This document shows, in pieces, positions 17,528 to 26,670 of a stretch of DNA of 40,291 nucleotides. A program made the position numbers and the translations under genes. The notes beneath the pieces are model-generated. The model saw nothing but the letters and a program-made list of their open reading frames with translations, was not told the DNA's origin and made no database searches. Origin of the DNA: Spirochaetia bacterium. GTDB lineage: Bacteria; Spirochaetota; Spirochaetia; CAKZLE01. The stretch lies in contig JAIPFY010000026.1 in assembly GCA_021736385.1 (NCBI GenBank), positions 1-40,291 of the forward strand, given 5' to 3'. Position 1 is the stretch's first letter, and every line of letters starts with the position of its first letter.

Positions 17528-20500
17528 TCAGAGCTCTTCCACCCCGGCAAGCAATTGGGCGAGATCCTGCATCTTGAACGGTTTTGAGATACTGCCGTTG
17601 AACCCGTACTGGTGGGGGTCAGCGATCACCGGATCCTCAGAGTACCCGCTGGAAGCGAAGATCGGCAGATCAGGGCAGAAGGAACGGATCTGCCTTACCG
17701 TCTCCTTTCCCCCCATCCCACCGGGTATGGTCAGGTCGAAGATCGCTGCGGTGAACCCATGGTCTTCGATCTCACCTGATTCCTGCCTGCTGTGCAGATC
17801 GATGCACAACTCGAGCACGTCTTTCCCATCGGCAGCTTCCACTGCCGTATACCCCAGGGCAGAGAGCATCTTACCGATGATATCCCTCAGGATCTTTTCA
17901 TCATCGAGGATGAGGACCTTGCCTGTTCCTCGCTGCAGTGCTGCTGATCCCTTGGCTGCAGTCTTCTCGATCATGACCGATCGGGGAAGATGAATATGGA
18001 AGACAGCACCCTCACCGGGTGCAGACTCGACGGTGAGCATGCCGTTATGTTTGGTGATGATCGAGTAACAGGTGGCAAGTCCCAGCCCGTTCCCCTGCTG
18101 TTTGGTGGTGAAGAAGGGATCGAATATCCTGCGCTGAATATCATGGGGGATACCCTCCCCGGTATCAGCGATCATGATATGGACATAGTCACCCGTCTTC
18201 TGCAGAGCAGGATGATCACTGCCGAGATGTACATTCTCCGCTGTCACGGTGATCGTCCCGCCCCGGGGCATCGCCTGCTGGGCATTGATCACCAGGTTGT
18301 CGAACACCTGTCCCATCTGATTCTCATCCGCATCGCACAGCCACAGCTCATCCTGAAGCTGGTATGAGCAGCCGTGGGACGAGCCTGAGAGGGCAAAGGA
18401 GACACTGCTGGTGAGCAGTTCTCCCAGATCGACGGGTTTGAGTGCGGGAGTCCCTCCCTGCGAGAACGTCAGCAGCTGCTGTGTCAGATCCTTCGCACGA
18501 TGGAAGACGGAGATCACCTCATCGAGATACTCCATCCCGTCTTCACCGGCTGAGATACGCTCCTGAGCAAGCTGTACATACCCGAAGATCCCGCTGAGCA
18601 GGTTGTTGAAGTCATGGGCGATCCCGCCGGCAAGGACTCCGAGCGAGTCGAGTTTTGCCGTCTGCTGGATACGTTCCTGCACCAGATACTCCTCGGTCAT
18701 GTCACGAAATACCAGAACGATCCCGATGATCTGATCATCACGGTTTCTGATCGGAGCCCCGCTGTCTGCGATACTGTATCGCTTCCCCTGTCTGGAGATC
18801 AGCATGGTATGGTTCTCAAGCTCGACGATCGCCCCGGTCTCAAGGACCCGGGAAACTGGGTCTCTGCATTCGAGACCTGTCTGTTCATTGATGATATGGA
18901 AGACCTCGGTAAGAGGACGACCGGTCGCCTCCGCCTGTGTCCAGCCGGTGAGCCGTTCTGCTATGGCATTGATCAGCACCACCCTGCCTGTCACATCAGT
19001 GGTGATCACCCCGTCACCGATACTCCTGAGAGTCACGCTCAACCGCTCCCGATCGAACAGCAGCTCATCCTGGACCTGTTTGATCTCCGTGATATCGGTG
19101 ATGAAACCCAGCACCTCATGCGCTGAGAGCTTGTACACATCTACTTTCAGATGTGAACTCCTGTGACCCTTTCTGCGCGGCTGTTCCTGGGACCCGAGTC
19201 GCTCGCCCTGCTTCAGCTGCACGAACTGCTGATAGTGCGTATCATCGAAGGCAGGGTCGAACAGCTCGAACATGCTCCTGCCGGGCAGTTCATCACGCAT
19301 ATAGCCGGTCATGACAGCGACAGCACCGTTTGCTTCCATGATCGTTCCCAGCTCATCAGAGACGATGATCCCAACCGGGGAGTTCGCGATATACTCTTTG
19401 AATCTGGCCTCATTCTCCAGTGCCTGCCGTTCAGCCTCTTCCTTCTTGTCGATCTCGGTATGCAGCTCGCTGGTCCGCTGCTCGAGCTCCCGGGTCCTCT
19501 GCTGCACACGATCGCGAAGCATCACCGACCAGAGCAGGCTCAGCAGCAGGATCACCACGAAGGGGACGAAGATATAGGCGAAGGCCTTCAGCACTTCCAG
19601 CAGGGTGACTGACTGCTGTTCATAGGTACCGAACCATTTTGTGGTCAACTCCCGGTAGGTCCCGTCGGACCTGAGCGTGGCAAGTCCTGCAGAGAACCGG
19701 GCAAGCAGGACATCTGTCTCAGCATCAGCGAGACCAGCGTAGTTGTATTCAGGAGTCATGACCTGCTGTCCGACCCTCAGGTCCTCCCAACCGTTCTCCT
19801 CTATCCAGTAGAGCGCCGGGATCTCTGCGACCAGGGCACAGTCACCGACCCCTTCAGAAAGGAGCCTGAGGGCTTCCTTCTGACTAGCCACCAGGATCAG
19901 CTCTGCATCGATACCCATCTCGATGACCCGGTCCTGCATGATATCGCGTTCCATGACCAGCAGCTGCAGACCGGCCAGGTCCTCAAGGGACCCAAGCTCT
20001 TCGAACTCCCCTCTTCTGGTCACGATCGAATGGTTCACCACCGTATAGGGGGTGGAGAAATCAAGATACTCATCACGATCGAACGAGTAGTAGACTCCCT
20101 GCACCAGATCGATCTGCTCATTCAGCAGTTTGTCGAAGGTCTCTGACCAGGGGGCGAGGATGATCTCCACATCGATACCGATCTCCCGGGCTATGGCCTG
20201 CGTCAGTTCCACATTGAAGCCTGCAGGTTCCCCGTTCCCATCAAGATACTCATAGGGTGGATAGTCATGATCCCCGCCTACCAGCACTCGGGCATAGCTG
20301 TTCTTCAGCACCTGCAGCGGTCCGAACCATTTGGCATAGAGACGGTCATAGGTGCCATCGGCGATACTGATGGCAAGCCCTTCATTGAGAATGTTCAGCA
20401 GAGAGGCATCCCCCTCCTGAACCGCGAAACAGAAGGACTGAGAGAAGTCCATGATCGGCTTGCCGACGAACCTGAGATCGGAGATCGACAGGTCCTGCAT

Positions 20501-21085
20501 CAGCTGCAGGGCAAGGAACTGCTGGATGACCACCGCATCCACCTCTCTGGCCGACAGTGCCACGAGGGCTTCTGCGAAGGTGTCGGTAGTGATGATCTGT
20601 GTCTCATACGTGGATGCTCTGAGGAACTCCTGAGCATTATCACCGGCCATCACGGCAGTCCTTCTGCCTGTGAGGTCTTCCAGAGAGGTGATGGCAGTCT
20701 CATCTTCATGCACCAGCAGTGCCCCGTGCATCGTCAGATAGGGGAAGGTGAAGTCATAGACATCCTCCCGATCAGGAGTACGCCCGACAAGCGGCAGGGC
20801 ATCGATGGCCCCCACTTCCAGCTGCTGCTTCACCACCGACCACTGATCGATGACATACTCGGTCCGAAAGCCCATCGCATCGAGAGATGCGGACAGCAGC
20901 TCTACCGAGAACCCGTCAGCCTCACCGTTCTCATCGACGATACAGTACGGGGGATACCCGATCTCAGAACCTGCACGGATGACAGGCTCTTCAGCAGCGA
21001 AGATCCATGCAGGGCTCAACAGCGTGAAGAATAGGATGACTGTACAGATGAGGGGCGTTCTTCTCGTTCTTCCTGCTGCTGACAA
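17528..21085 (-). CDS. hybrid histidine kinase with two periplasmic binding domains
   Basis: A 1185-residue sensor of the inner membrane. A signal peptide (about 1-30) is followed by two tandem amino-acid-binding-type (SBP_bac_3) domains (about 34-258 and 266-485; both carry YPPY near the start), one membrane helix (about 503-525), a short coiled coil, two PAS domains (about 570-680 and 690-800), a HisKA dimerisation domain with AHDFNNLL and phospho-acceptor His824, an ATPase domain (NLVINAQQAM, DTGEGI, GNGLGLA), and a C-terminal receiver with Asp1117. Such BvgS/EvgS-like architecture senses small periplasmic ligands, often by closure of the binding domains. The start is TTG at 21085 with AAGGA eight bases upstream; no in-frame ATG lies before the signal peptide. 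No partner response regulator is nearby. Confidence 0.94.
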   Translation of the reverse strand: MSAAGRTRRTPLICTVILFFTLLSPAWIFAAEEPVIRAGSEIGYPPYCIVDENGEADGFSVELLSASLDAMGFRTEYVIDQWSVVKQQLEVGAIDALPLVGRTPDREDVYDFTFPYLTMHGALLVHEDETAITSLEDLTGRRTAVMAGDNAQEFLRASTYETQIITTDTFAEALVALSAREVDAVVIQQFLALQLMQDLSISDLRFVGKPIMDFSQSFCFAVQEGDASLLNILNEGLAISIADGTYDRLYAKWFGPLQVLKNSYARVLVGGDHDYPPYEYLDGNGEPAGFNVELTQAIAREIGIDVEIILAPWSETFDKLLNEQIDLVQGVYYSFDRDEYLDFSTPYTVVNHSIVTRRGEFEELGSLEDLAGLQLLVMERDIMQDRVIEMGIDAELILVASQKEALRLLSEGVGDCALVAEIPALYWIEENGWEDLRVGQQVMTPEYNYAGLADAETDVLLARFSAGLATLRSDGTYRELTTKWFGTYEQQSVTLLEVLKAFAYIFVPFVVILLLSLLWSVMLRDRVQQRTRELEQRTSELHTEIDKKEEAERQALENEARFKEYIANSPVGIIVSDELGTIMEANGAVAVMTGYMRDELPGRSMFELFDPAFDDTHYQQFVQLKQGERLGSQEQPRRKGHRSSHLKVDVYKLSAHEVLGFITDITEIKQVQDELLFDRERLSVTLRSIGDGVITTDVTGRVVLINAIAERLTGWTQAEATGRPLTEVFHIINEQTGLECRDPVSRVLETGAIVELENHTMLISRQGKRYSIADSGAPIRNRDDQIIGIVLVFRDMTEEYLVQERIQQTAKLDSLGVLAGGIAHDFNNLLSGIFGYVQLAQERISAGEDGMEYLDEVISVFHRAKDLTQQLLTFSQGGTPALKPVDLGELLTSSVSFALSGSSHGCSYQLQDELWLCDADENQMGQVFDNLVINAQQAMPRGGTITVTAENVHLGSDHPALQKTGDYVHIMIADTGEGIPHDIQRRIFDPFFTTKQQGNGLGLATCYSIITKHNGMLTVESAPGEGAVFHIHLPRSVMIEKTAAKGSAALQRGTGKVLILDDEKILRDIIGKMLSALGYTAVEAADGKDVLELCIDLHSRQESGEIEDHGFTAAIFDLTIPGGMGGKETVRQIRSFCPDLPIFASSGYSEDPVIADPHQYGFNGSISKPFKMQDLAQLLAGVEEL

Positions 21086-21519
21086 TGATGCATTCCTTTT
21101 TGTACGGGACTCTTCAGTGCTGCTGATCCTATGGTGCTACGGAATAGACCAGCAGGGGTTCTGACTCCAGTGACAGTCGTTGTACACAGACCCTCTGAGA
21201 ACCGACCTGTTCTCCTGACACTACAGAACTACTCTCATCACTATACCATATATGGCTGCTGTTCTGCATCAAAAATCCGAATATCCATCTGTTGGGACAG
21301 GGAACGGCAGCTCTGATCACGATCAGCGAGTCCCTACTCTGCAGGACCTGTCCAGCAGTCGTGACCATGGAAGAAACCGGCTGCACGTACCGGTAATCCT
21401 TGTGAAACAGACCATACCCATGATACTGTTATCATCATGTTCTCAGGTCTGCAGCTTCTGGTACAGAGAGGTATCCGACCCAGCAGACTGAAGCAGTTCC
21501 CGTACGAAGAGGCACATCG
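21086..21519. other. divergent intergenic region
   Basis: This stretch of 434 bases separates the kinase from the kelch gene. It contains no convincing gene. The most ordered element is the 16-base palindrome at 21420-21435. Promoter-like hexamers exist for both directions, but none has good spacing, so I do not assign one. Confidence 0.5.
21420..21435. promoter_or_regulatory. operator-like palindrome before the kelch gene
   Basis: ATGATACTGTTATCAT has perfect six-base arms and a four-base centre, 84 bases before the kelch start codon. It resembles a repressor site; the binding protein is unknown. Its TGATA/TATCA half-sites recall the Fur-like box at 38913-38927, but spacing differs. Confidence 0.4.
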
Positions 21520-22653
21520 ATGAAACAACTACTTGCTTTGTGTATCACCATCATGCTCGCCGGTTCGCTCATCAGCTGTGAAGACCCGCTGTTCGAACCG
21601 GTCGTACTGCCGTTCACCTACGATGGAGAGCTCATCTGGACTCAGGAGACGGGACCTGCGGCCTTCTCTCCCCGATACGACCATGCCTCGGTGGTCTATG
21701 ATGGTGCGATGTGGATCATCGGCGGGTATGACCCGACTGTGAGGGGCACCGAAGACAGCTATCAGGAAGACCTCTGGAGAAGTGTGGACGGCACGTCCTG
21801 GGAGCTGATCACCGATTCTTCCCCGCTCAAAGGCAGACGGGGACATGCTGCAGTCCTCTTTGGTGATAAGATCCTCATAGCAGGAGGGTTCGCCGTAGAT
21901 GAGACGACCGGGGAGCGGAGCTACTGCAATGACGTGTGGACCTACTCTACCACTGAAGGTTGGGAGCAGATCACTGCTGATGCAGAGTGGAGAGCACGGA
22001 TGAACCATGCTCTGGTCGCTGCAGGCGATACCCTCTATCTGTTCGGCGGGTTCTATGACGGAAGATACTACTGTGATGACATGTACACGAGCACTGATGG
22101 GACCAGTTGGGAACAGGTGACCGATGCAGACGAAGCACCGGTACTCCTCCCCGGAGCCCGTGCATCGTTCGCCTCCTGCCTTGCAGGGGACGGGAAGATC
22201 TATCTGCAGGGCGGCTCCTATTACGATGCGGTCGGCAGTAACGGGGGCACGATCGACCCTTCTGTACCCCTCTGGCAACGGCTGTGGGTCTTCGATCCTG
22301 CAGCTGAATCTGCCGGATGGGTGGTAGGAGAGGACCCGAGCGGGAACGCGACCAGACGAGCTGAGCACGAGCTGGCAGTCTTTGGAGAGAGGCTGTGGAT
22401 GCTCTCAGGCAAGGCGAATTCCAGTCTGCACTTCTCCAGATATCATGAACTGTATTCCACTCAGGTCTACGACACGGGCGGAACCAGCTGGAGTGAGGAT
22501 TCTCATGGCTCCGGGTTCGGTCCACGCTACAGCTACACCACAGAGGTCTTCCGCCCGGAAGGCTGCGATGAGGACCGCCTCTATATCCTGGGCGGGTTCA
22601 CCGACAGCGGCGCTGTCAACGACATCGTCTATGCCGCCATGGAGGGAGAGTAA
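21520..22653 (+). CDS. kelch-repeat lipoprotein
   Basis: A 377-residue lipoprotein with a signal peptide ending in SLISC (Cys20). The mature protein consists of kelch-type repeats: HASVVYDGAMWIIGGYDP, HAAVLFDKILIAGGF-like and HALVAAGDTLYLFGGFYDG strings show the double-glycine blades of a beta-propeller, probably six. It should be tethered to a membrane on its outer face. Kelch propellers bind proteins or sugars, and some are enzymes, but no catalytic residue is evident. The next gene starts two bases after its stop, so the pair forms an operon. AGAGG lies seven bases before ATG. Confidence 0.88.
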   Translation: MKQLLALCITIMLAGSLISCEDPLFEPVVLPFTYDGELIWTQETGPAAFSPRYDHASVVYDGAMWIIGGYDPTVRGTEDSYQEDLWRSVDGTSWELITDSSPLKGRRGHAAVLFGDKILIAGGFAVDETTGERSYCNDVWTYSTTEGWEQITADAEWRARMNHALVAAGDTLYLFGGFYDGRYYCDDMYTSTDGTSWEQVTDADEAPVLLPGARASFASCLAGDGKIYLQGGSYYDAVGSNGGTIDPSVPLWQRLWVFDPAAESAGWVVGEDPSGNATRRAEHELAVFGERLWMLSGKANSSLHFSRYHELYSTQVYDTGGTSWSEDSHGSGFGPRYSYTTEVFRPEGCDEDRLYILGGFTDSGAVNDIVYAAMEGE

Positions 22654-22654
22654 G

Positions 22655-23641
22655 ATGAACAGACACTCTGCTGCGATCATCCTGCTGCTGATCCTGGCAG
22701 CGTCCCCGATCTCAGCGTTCGCCTACGCCTCGAACGAGCCGATACCGCTGGGCCCCCTGCCGTTCTCCTACATCGGGCTGCCCGATGACTTCCTCTACCC
22801 CTCATACCTTGCAGACCCGCTGGCAGTGCATTCACAGATAGCCTTTCGGCAGTACCGGATCGATGAGATCCATCCCGGATCAGACGGGACCGAGGGGCAT
22901 TTTGATATCACGATAGGGACCCGCTACTCGTTCATGAGGATCTCCCCTGCCGGTCATCCGAACCTGGGGATCGAGATGGACTGGGGCATGGGGCTTGCGA
23001 CGTTCATGGATACGGGAAGGACAGACCTGCTCGGGATAGACGGCATCTACTACTTCGCCCTCTCCCTGAAGCCGGTCGACTGGGCGGCCTTCCGGCTGAC
23101 CCGCCACCATATCTGCTCCCACGCGGGTGATCAGCTCGACCGACAGGGTGATGGGTCACCCTATGTCGATTTCGACCTCAACCCGCTCACGAACAGCGGC
23201 ACCTTCGTCCGTGATGATTACCTCATCTCGGCATCGTTCGAGCCGTTCTTCTTCCTCCGGCCGCTGCTTCCCGAGTTCTCGAAGATCCTCCGTCTCTACG
23301 GAGATTACAGTGCCTATCTCCCAGGATCCGATCTGCTCGGCACTCGTGCCAACTCCCCATCGGCTCATGCCTATATCTGGTACCAGTACGGTGCTGAACT
23401 GGAACTTCCTCTGGCACAGAAGAATCTCGGTTCGGTCTTCGCTGCAGCCCAGATCAGCAGATGGCAGGAATCTGCCTATGCACCGAACTACAGCATCCAG
23501 GCAGGCTACATCCTGCCCGACGGTAAATCAGGACAGCGCATGAAGTTCGCGGCAGCCCTCTATGACGGGCAGTCGATCATGAACAACTTCCGTAACCGGA
23601 GATCGAGGTACTGGGGAATCGTCTTTACCATCGATAAGTGA
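22655..23641 (+). CDS. exported DUF1207-like envelope protein
   Basis: A 328-residue exported protein with a clear signal peptide (about 1-24, cut near AFAYA). The mature part has alternating hydrophobic strands, ends in an aromatic-rich YWGIVFTIDK, and contains RLTRHHICSHAGD, similar to the HxSSHLGDE string I recall in DUF1207 outer-membrane proteins. It is therefore probably an outer-membrane beta-barrel. ATG at 22655 follows the kelch stop by one base, with GGAGGGAGAG just upstream, so the longer open frame reaching 22382 is rejected. The kelch lipoprotein and this barrel may form one envelope complex. Function unknown; the DUF1207 assignment is from memory of motifs and is moderate. Confidence 0.82.
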   Translation: MNRHSAAIILLLILAASPISAFAYASNEPIPLGPLPFSYIGLPDDFLYPSYLADPLAVHSQIAFRQYRIDEIHPGSDGTEGHFDITIGTRYSFMRISPAGHPNLGIEMDWGMGLATFMDTGRTDLLGIDGIYYFALSLKPVDWAAFRLTRHHICSHAGDQLDRQGDGSPYVDFDLNPLTNSGTFVRDDYLISASFEPFFFLRPLLPEFSKILRLYGDYSAYLPGSDLLGTRANSPSAHAYIWYQYGAELELPLAQKNLGSVFAAAQISRWQESAYAPNYSIQAGYILPDGKSGQRMKFAAALYDGQSIMNNFRNRRSRYWGIVFTIDK

Positions 23642-23663
23642 TGAGGGATGAGGGATGAAGGAC

Positions 23664-23701
23664 CTCAGACTGTGAGAGTGCTTCACTGCTCACAGTCTGA
23701 G
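23664..23701. terminator. bidirectional terminator-like hairpin
   Basis: Perfect 13-base arms (23664-23676 and 23689-23701) with a 12-base loop lie between the convergent ends of the DUF1207-like gene and the small lysine-rich gene. The plus strand continues ATTCTCT. It probably ends transcription from both sides. Confidence 0.7.
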
Positions 23702-23718
23702 ATTCTCTGATGCAGGGA

Positions 23719-23820
23719 TTATCGGTTCTTCTTCTTCTCTTCTTTAGCCTGTTTCTTCTCTTTTGCCGTCTTGAGCGGTTTCTTCTTCTCCGCTTTCTTG
23801 GCATCTTGTGACTTTCCCAT
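23719..23820 (-). CDS. 33-residue lysine-rich small protein
   Basis: A short gene encoding MGKSQDAKKAEKKKPL followed by a Lys/Glu-rich tail ending KKKNR. About half the residues are lysine, and no membrane segment is present. Support for it being real: GGAGG five bases before the ATG, a promoter with a 17-base spacer directly upstream, and a terminator-like hairpin just downstream. I recall similar MxKSxDAKKxxKK(K/E)PxKTxKEKK proteins scattered across anaerobic bacteria, all uncharacterised. A basic, disordered peptide could bind nucleic acid or ribosomes, but that is a guess. Confidence 0.8.
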   Translation of the reverse strand: MGKSQDAKKAEKKKPLKTAKEKKQAKEEKKKNR

Positions 23821-23838
23821 ACGATCCTCCGTTGCAGG

Positions 23839-23867
23839 ATTCTACTGCAGATCTTCGAGTTCTTCAA
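23839..23867 (-). promoter_or_regulatory. promoter of the small lysine-rich gene
   Basis: TTGAAG (23867-23862), a 17-base spacer and TAGAAT (23844-23839) on the minus strand. The predicted leader is only about 12 bases and is mostly ribosome site. Confidence 0.6.
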
Positions 23868-23940
23868 TCACCCATATACCAGAAGGGCAGCGAATCATTC
23901 ACTGAGGAGAACGGTGATCCGGTACCCTTCTGACGCCTAT

Positions 23941-25039
23941 CTAGAACGAGAGGCCAACGCGCAGCTGCATACCCGGCAGACTATCGCCGGAGGGTACCGG
24001 AAGTAGAGCAAGGGAGATGGGCACATCGGCTGCAGCTTCATCAGAGGCCTGCAGCTGTTCTGCCTCCGGGGGTATCCTCGAGGTAAGATAGACAGCCGCT
24101 GCCTGTCCGGCGACCGCTGAGGACATGACTGCCGTAAAGACCTCAGAGACCCCGAGGTCCAGAGTCTCTCCGACGACCATCGTCCCGAACCATCCCAGAA
24201 GGGCCCCTCCCAGTCCGCCGACAGTCACCAGACCGGTACGCATCGGTGTCCATCTGAGGGAATCCCACAGAGAGAGACTCCCTGCAAGGGCACCATCGGT
24301 CACCGCGAGACCGATGGTGCTGGTACGCTTGAGATCGCTGCTCTGAGCGATCGCAACAGCCATCCAGTAGTACGCATTAGCCCAGGCATAGCTGTGCAGG
24401 GCAAAGCTTGCCTTCCCCTCAGAGACATCCTGATCTCTCAGGGAGAAGTAGGATCCCAGCAGGGAACCGTTGAGGGTCAGCAGCTGACCTCCAAGGAAGA
24501 CCTTCATCTCTGCATCCTGCCCTACCAGCTGCCCGAGATCGATGATACCGTTGAGGTAGAGATAGTTCCCCAGAGATACCAGCTGAGAGGTGGTGATCGC
24601 CCAGCTGAGTCCTGAGGTCACAGGATAGTCAGAGGCCATCGCGGCAGACCCGGCAAGACCGAGGGCCACACCGCCGAGCCCTGAGAGACCGTAGGTCACC
24701 GTACTCTGATCCAGTTCGAAGAGGATCGGCAGCATCGCTGCCGTGTAGGTAGCGGTCGCAAGATTCCCCAGATAGAACGGGACGATCCCGGAGTTATCGA
24801 CACGGCTGTGCAGATCCTCAAGATACGCTGATGCCTTCGGGGCGAAGGGCGACCGGGGATACCGGTCGACCAGCTGCATGAACGAACTCTCGGCAGGGGC
24901 TGTCTGCTGTTCTGCAAGTGATTCGAGCCCTTCGATATAGAGCGACACATCCGGCTGCAGGGACTCCTGAGCGACAAGCATCCCCCCCCGATCCGAGAAC
25001 GATAACCAGAGCCAGTGCGCACCATAAGTTCTTTACCAT
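23941..25039 (-). CDS. exported protein split by a G8 tract (frameshifted)
   Basis: Two frames together make one sensible protein. ATG at 25039, with AAGGA eight bases upstream, starts a signal peptide (MVKNLWCALALVIVLGSGG). The frame then breaks at a run of eight G. The mature part continues in the next frame from 24981 as MLVAQESLQPD. With seven G the product would be 365 residues with normal cleavage after MLVA. The mature protein begins with a TPR-like stretch (FMQLVDRYPRSPFAPKASAYL) and then has several hydrophobic segments; the family is not recognised. Either the tract switches the gene on and off by slippage, or the gene is decaying, or the base count is a sequencing error. If translated from the internal ATG at 24981 it would lack a signal peptide. 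Confidence 0.75.
24982..24989 (-). repeat. homopolymeric G8 tract at the signal-peptide junction
   Basis: Eight consecutive C on the plus strand (G on the coding strand) sit exactly between the signal peptide and the mature protein frames. Loss of one base restores a continuous reading frame. Confidence 0.85.
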
Positions 25040-25393
25040 CTTGTACATCCTTTTTGTCATATCTGCCGGCAGCTTGAAAAAGCAGCCTGCTGGAACCTTC
25101 CCACAGCATATGGAGTATGATTCACGCAGGAGCACCTCTGATGCGGTAACCGGAGAAACTCCAATGACAGGATACCTCCTGATCTGCTGTTCGACATATC
25201 GATCATATCATTGAAACAACCGAAACACCAACGGGTTTCATCATTCTGATACGATCCCCCTTCCCCCCGATCATCCTTATCACTACCGCTGCCGATCCCG
25301 GTCTCCCAGATAAAACAGCATTCCTCCCTCTTTTTTCCACAGATCGATCATGCAGGAGCTATGCTAAACCGCCATTACCGGTATGATAGGGGT
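25040..25393. other. divergent intergenic region
   Basis: No gene is convincing here. The stretch is pyrimidine-rich on the plus strand near 25255-25340, including a TTTTTT run at 25331-25336. I see no clear promoter pair for either neighbour apart from a TATGAT at 25382-25387 immediately before the flavoprotein. Confidence 0.45.
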
Positions 25394-26629
25394 ATGTATG
25401 ACATCATAATCATCGGAGGAGGCGCAAGTGCACTCTTCCTGGCTGCGAACATCACCGATACCCGGGTCCTGCTGCTTGAGAAGACCGCTCAAGTGGGGAA
25501 CAAGCTGCGCATCACAGGAGGGGGGATGTGCAATCTCACCAACTGTGACGAGCCTGACAGGTTCCTCATGCACTTCGGCAGCCCGCAGCAGCGTACGTTC
25601 CTCAAACCTGCCCTGATGAACCTCTCCCCTGCGGCGACGCAAGTCTGGTTCACCGAACGGGGAGTCCCCCTGACGGTCAGGGAGGACGGGAAGGTGTTCC
25701 CCCGATCCCTTGATGCCCGAACGGTCATCTCGATGCTCAAAGATCAGGCACAGCAGAACGGGGTAGAGATCACCTGCGATGCACAGGTCACAGAGGTCTG
25801 CGTTCAAGATCAGATCTTCACCGTACGAACCGCAGCCCGCTCCTATCAGAGCCTGCAGGTGGTCATCGCCACAGGAGGCATGAGCTACCCTGCCACCGGT
25901 TCAGACGGTTCAGGCTACGCCCTTGCCCGGTCCCTCGGCCACACGATCATCGAACCGACGCAGGCTCTGACCTCGCTGGTGATCAAAGACTACGGCCTCT
26001 CCGAGCTTTCGGGCAACTCCATCAGAGACAGTCATATAACATGCTTTCATGAACATGAGCAGAGACGCTACCTGCAGGCAGATGGGGATCTGCTGTTCAC
26101 CCATAAGGGTCTTTCCGGACCGGTGATCCTCAACAGCTCGCGACACATCCGCACAGGAGATTTGATCACCGCATCACTGTTCCCCTCACAGGGAGGGGAG
26201 ACGGCACGAGAAGAGATGCATCGGGCACTGCTGAAGGATCCGAAGAAGCAGGTCAGTACGATCCTGAAATCCTACGGGCTGATCGGAAGACTGATCGAGC
26301 ACCTGCTCGATCAGCTGCAGCTCTCCCGGGATGTGCGATGTGCTGAGCTGTCGAAGAAGGACCGGACAGCTCTGGTGCAGCTGCTTGCAGCCTACCCGTT
26401 CACCGTATCACGAAAGGGGTATTTCTCCTCATCCATGGTGACTGCAGGCGGGGTATCACTTGCTGAAGTGCAGCGGACGACCATGGGATCACGCATCGTC
26501 CCGGGGCTCTTCCTGGCAGGAGAGGTACTCGATATCGACGGTGATACCGGCGGGTATAATCTTCAGGCAGCCTTCTCGACAGCCAAACTCATAGCTGATC
26601 ACTTCAGCAGGACCCTCGTGACCAGATGA
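25394..26629 (+). CDS. HI0933/YhiN-family FAD flavoprotein
   Basis: A 411-residue flavoprotein of the HI0933 family (BaiN-like NAD(P)/FAD-dependent oxidoreductases). DIIIIGGGASALFLA is the N-terminal dinucleotide-binding motif, GNKLRITGGGMCNLTN the family signature, ATGGMSYPATGSDGSGY a second nucleotide contact, and GLFLAGEVLDIDGDTGGYNLQAAF the C-terminal FAD motif (quoted in part). Cytoplasmic; some relatives reduce bile-acid or other enone substrates, most are unassigned. The start at 25394 fits family N-termini. An in-frame ATG at 25361 would add eleven atypical residues; neither has a well-spaced ribosome site, though TATGAT lies six bases before 25394. The gene converges on jetD with only 41 bases between. 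Confidence 0.9.
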   Translation: MYDIIIIGGGASALFLAANITDTRVLLLEKTAQVGNKLRITGGGMCNLTNCDEPDRFLMHFGSPQQRTFLKPALMNLSPAATQVWFTERGVPLTVREDGKVFPRSLDARTVISMLKDQAQQNGVEITCDAQVTEVCVQDQIFTVRTAARSYQSLQVVIATGGMSYPATGSDGSGYALARSLGHTIIEPTQALTSLVIKDYGLSELSGNSIRDSHITCFHEHEQRRYLQADGDLLFTHKGLSGPVILNSSRHIRTGDLITASLFPSQGGETAREEMHRALLKDPKKQVSTILKSYGLIGRLIEHLLDQLQLSRDVRCAELSKKDRTALVQLLAAYPFTVSRKGYFSSSMVTAGGVSLAEVQRTTMGSRIVPGLFLAGEVLDIDGDTGGYNLQAAFSTAKLIADHFSRTLVTR

Positions 26630-26670
26630 ACTGCACAGCACGTGCCCATCCTGCGATCCTCTGATGCTCC

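Noticed and set aside
20267..21034. A 255-codon plus-strand frame opposite the kinase sensor domain
   Set aside because: It is a shadow of the first periplasmic binding domain of the histidine kinase.
21529..22368. A 279-codon minus-strand frame opposite the kelch gene
   Set aside because: The plus frame has a signal peptide and kelch repeats; the antisense frame has neither motif nor ribosome site.
23642..23660. Short tandem repeat of GATGAGG after the DUF1207-like gene
   Set aside because: Only two to three imperfect copies, too few to call a functional repeat.
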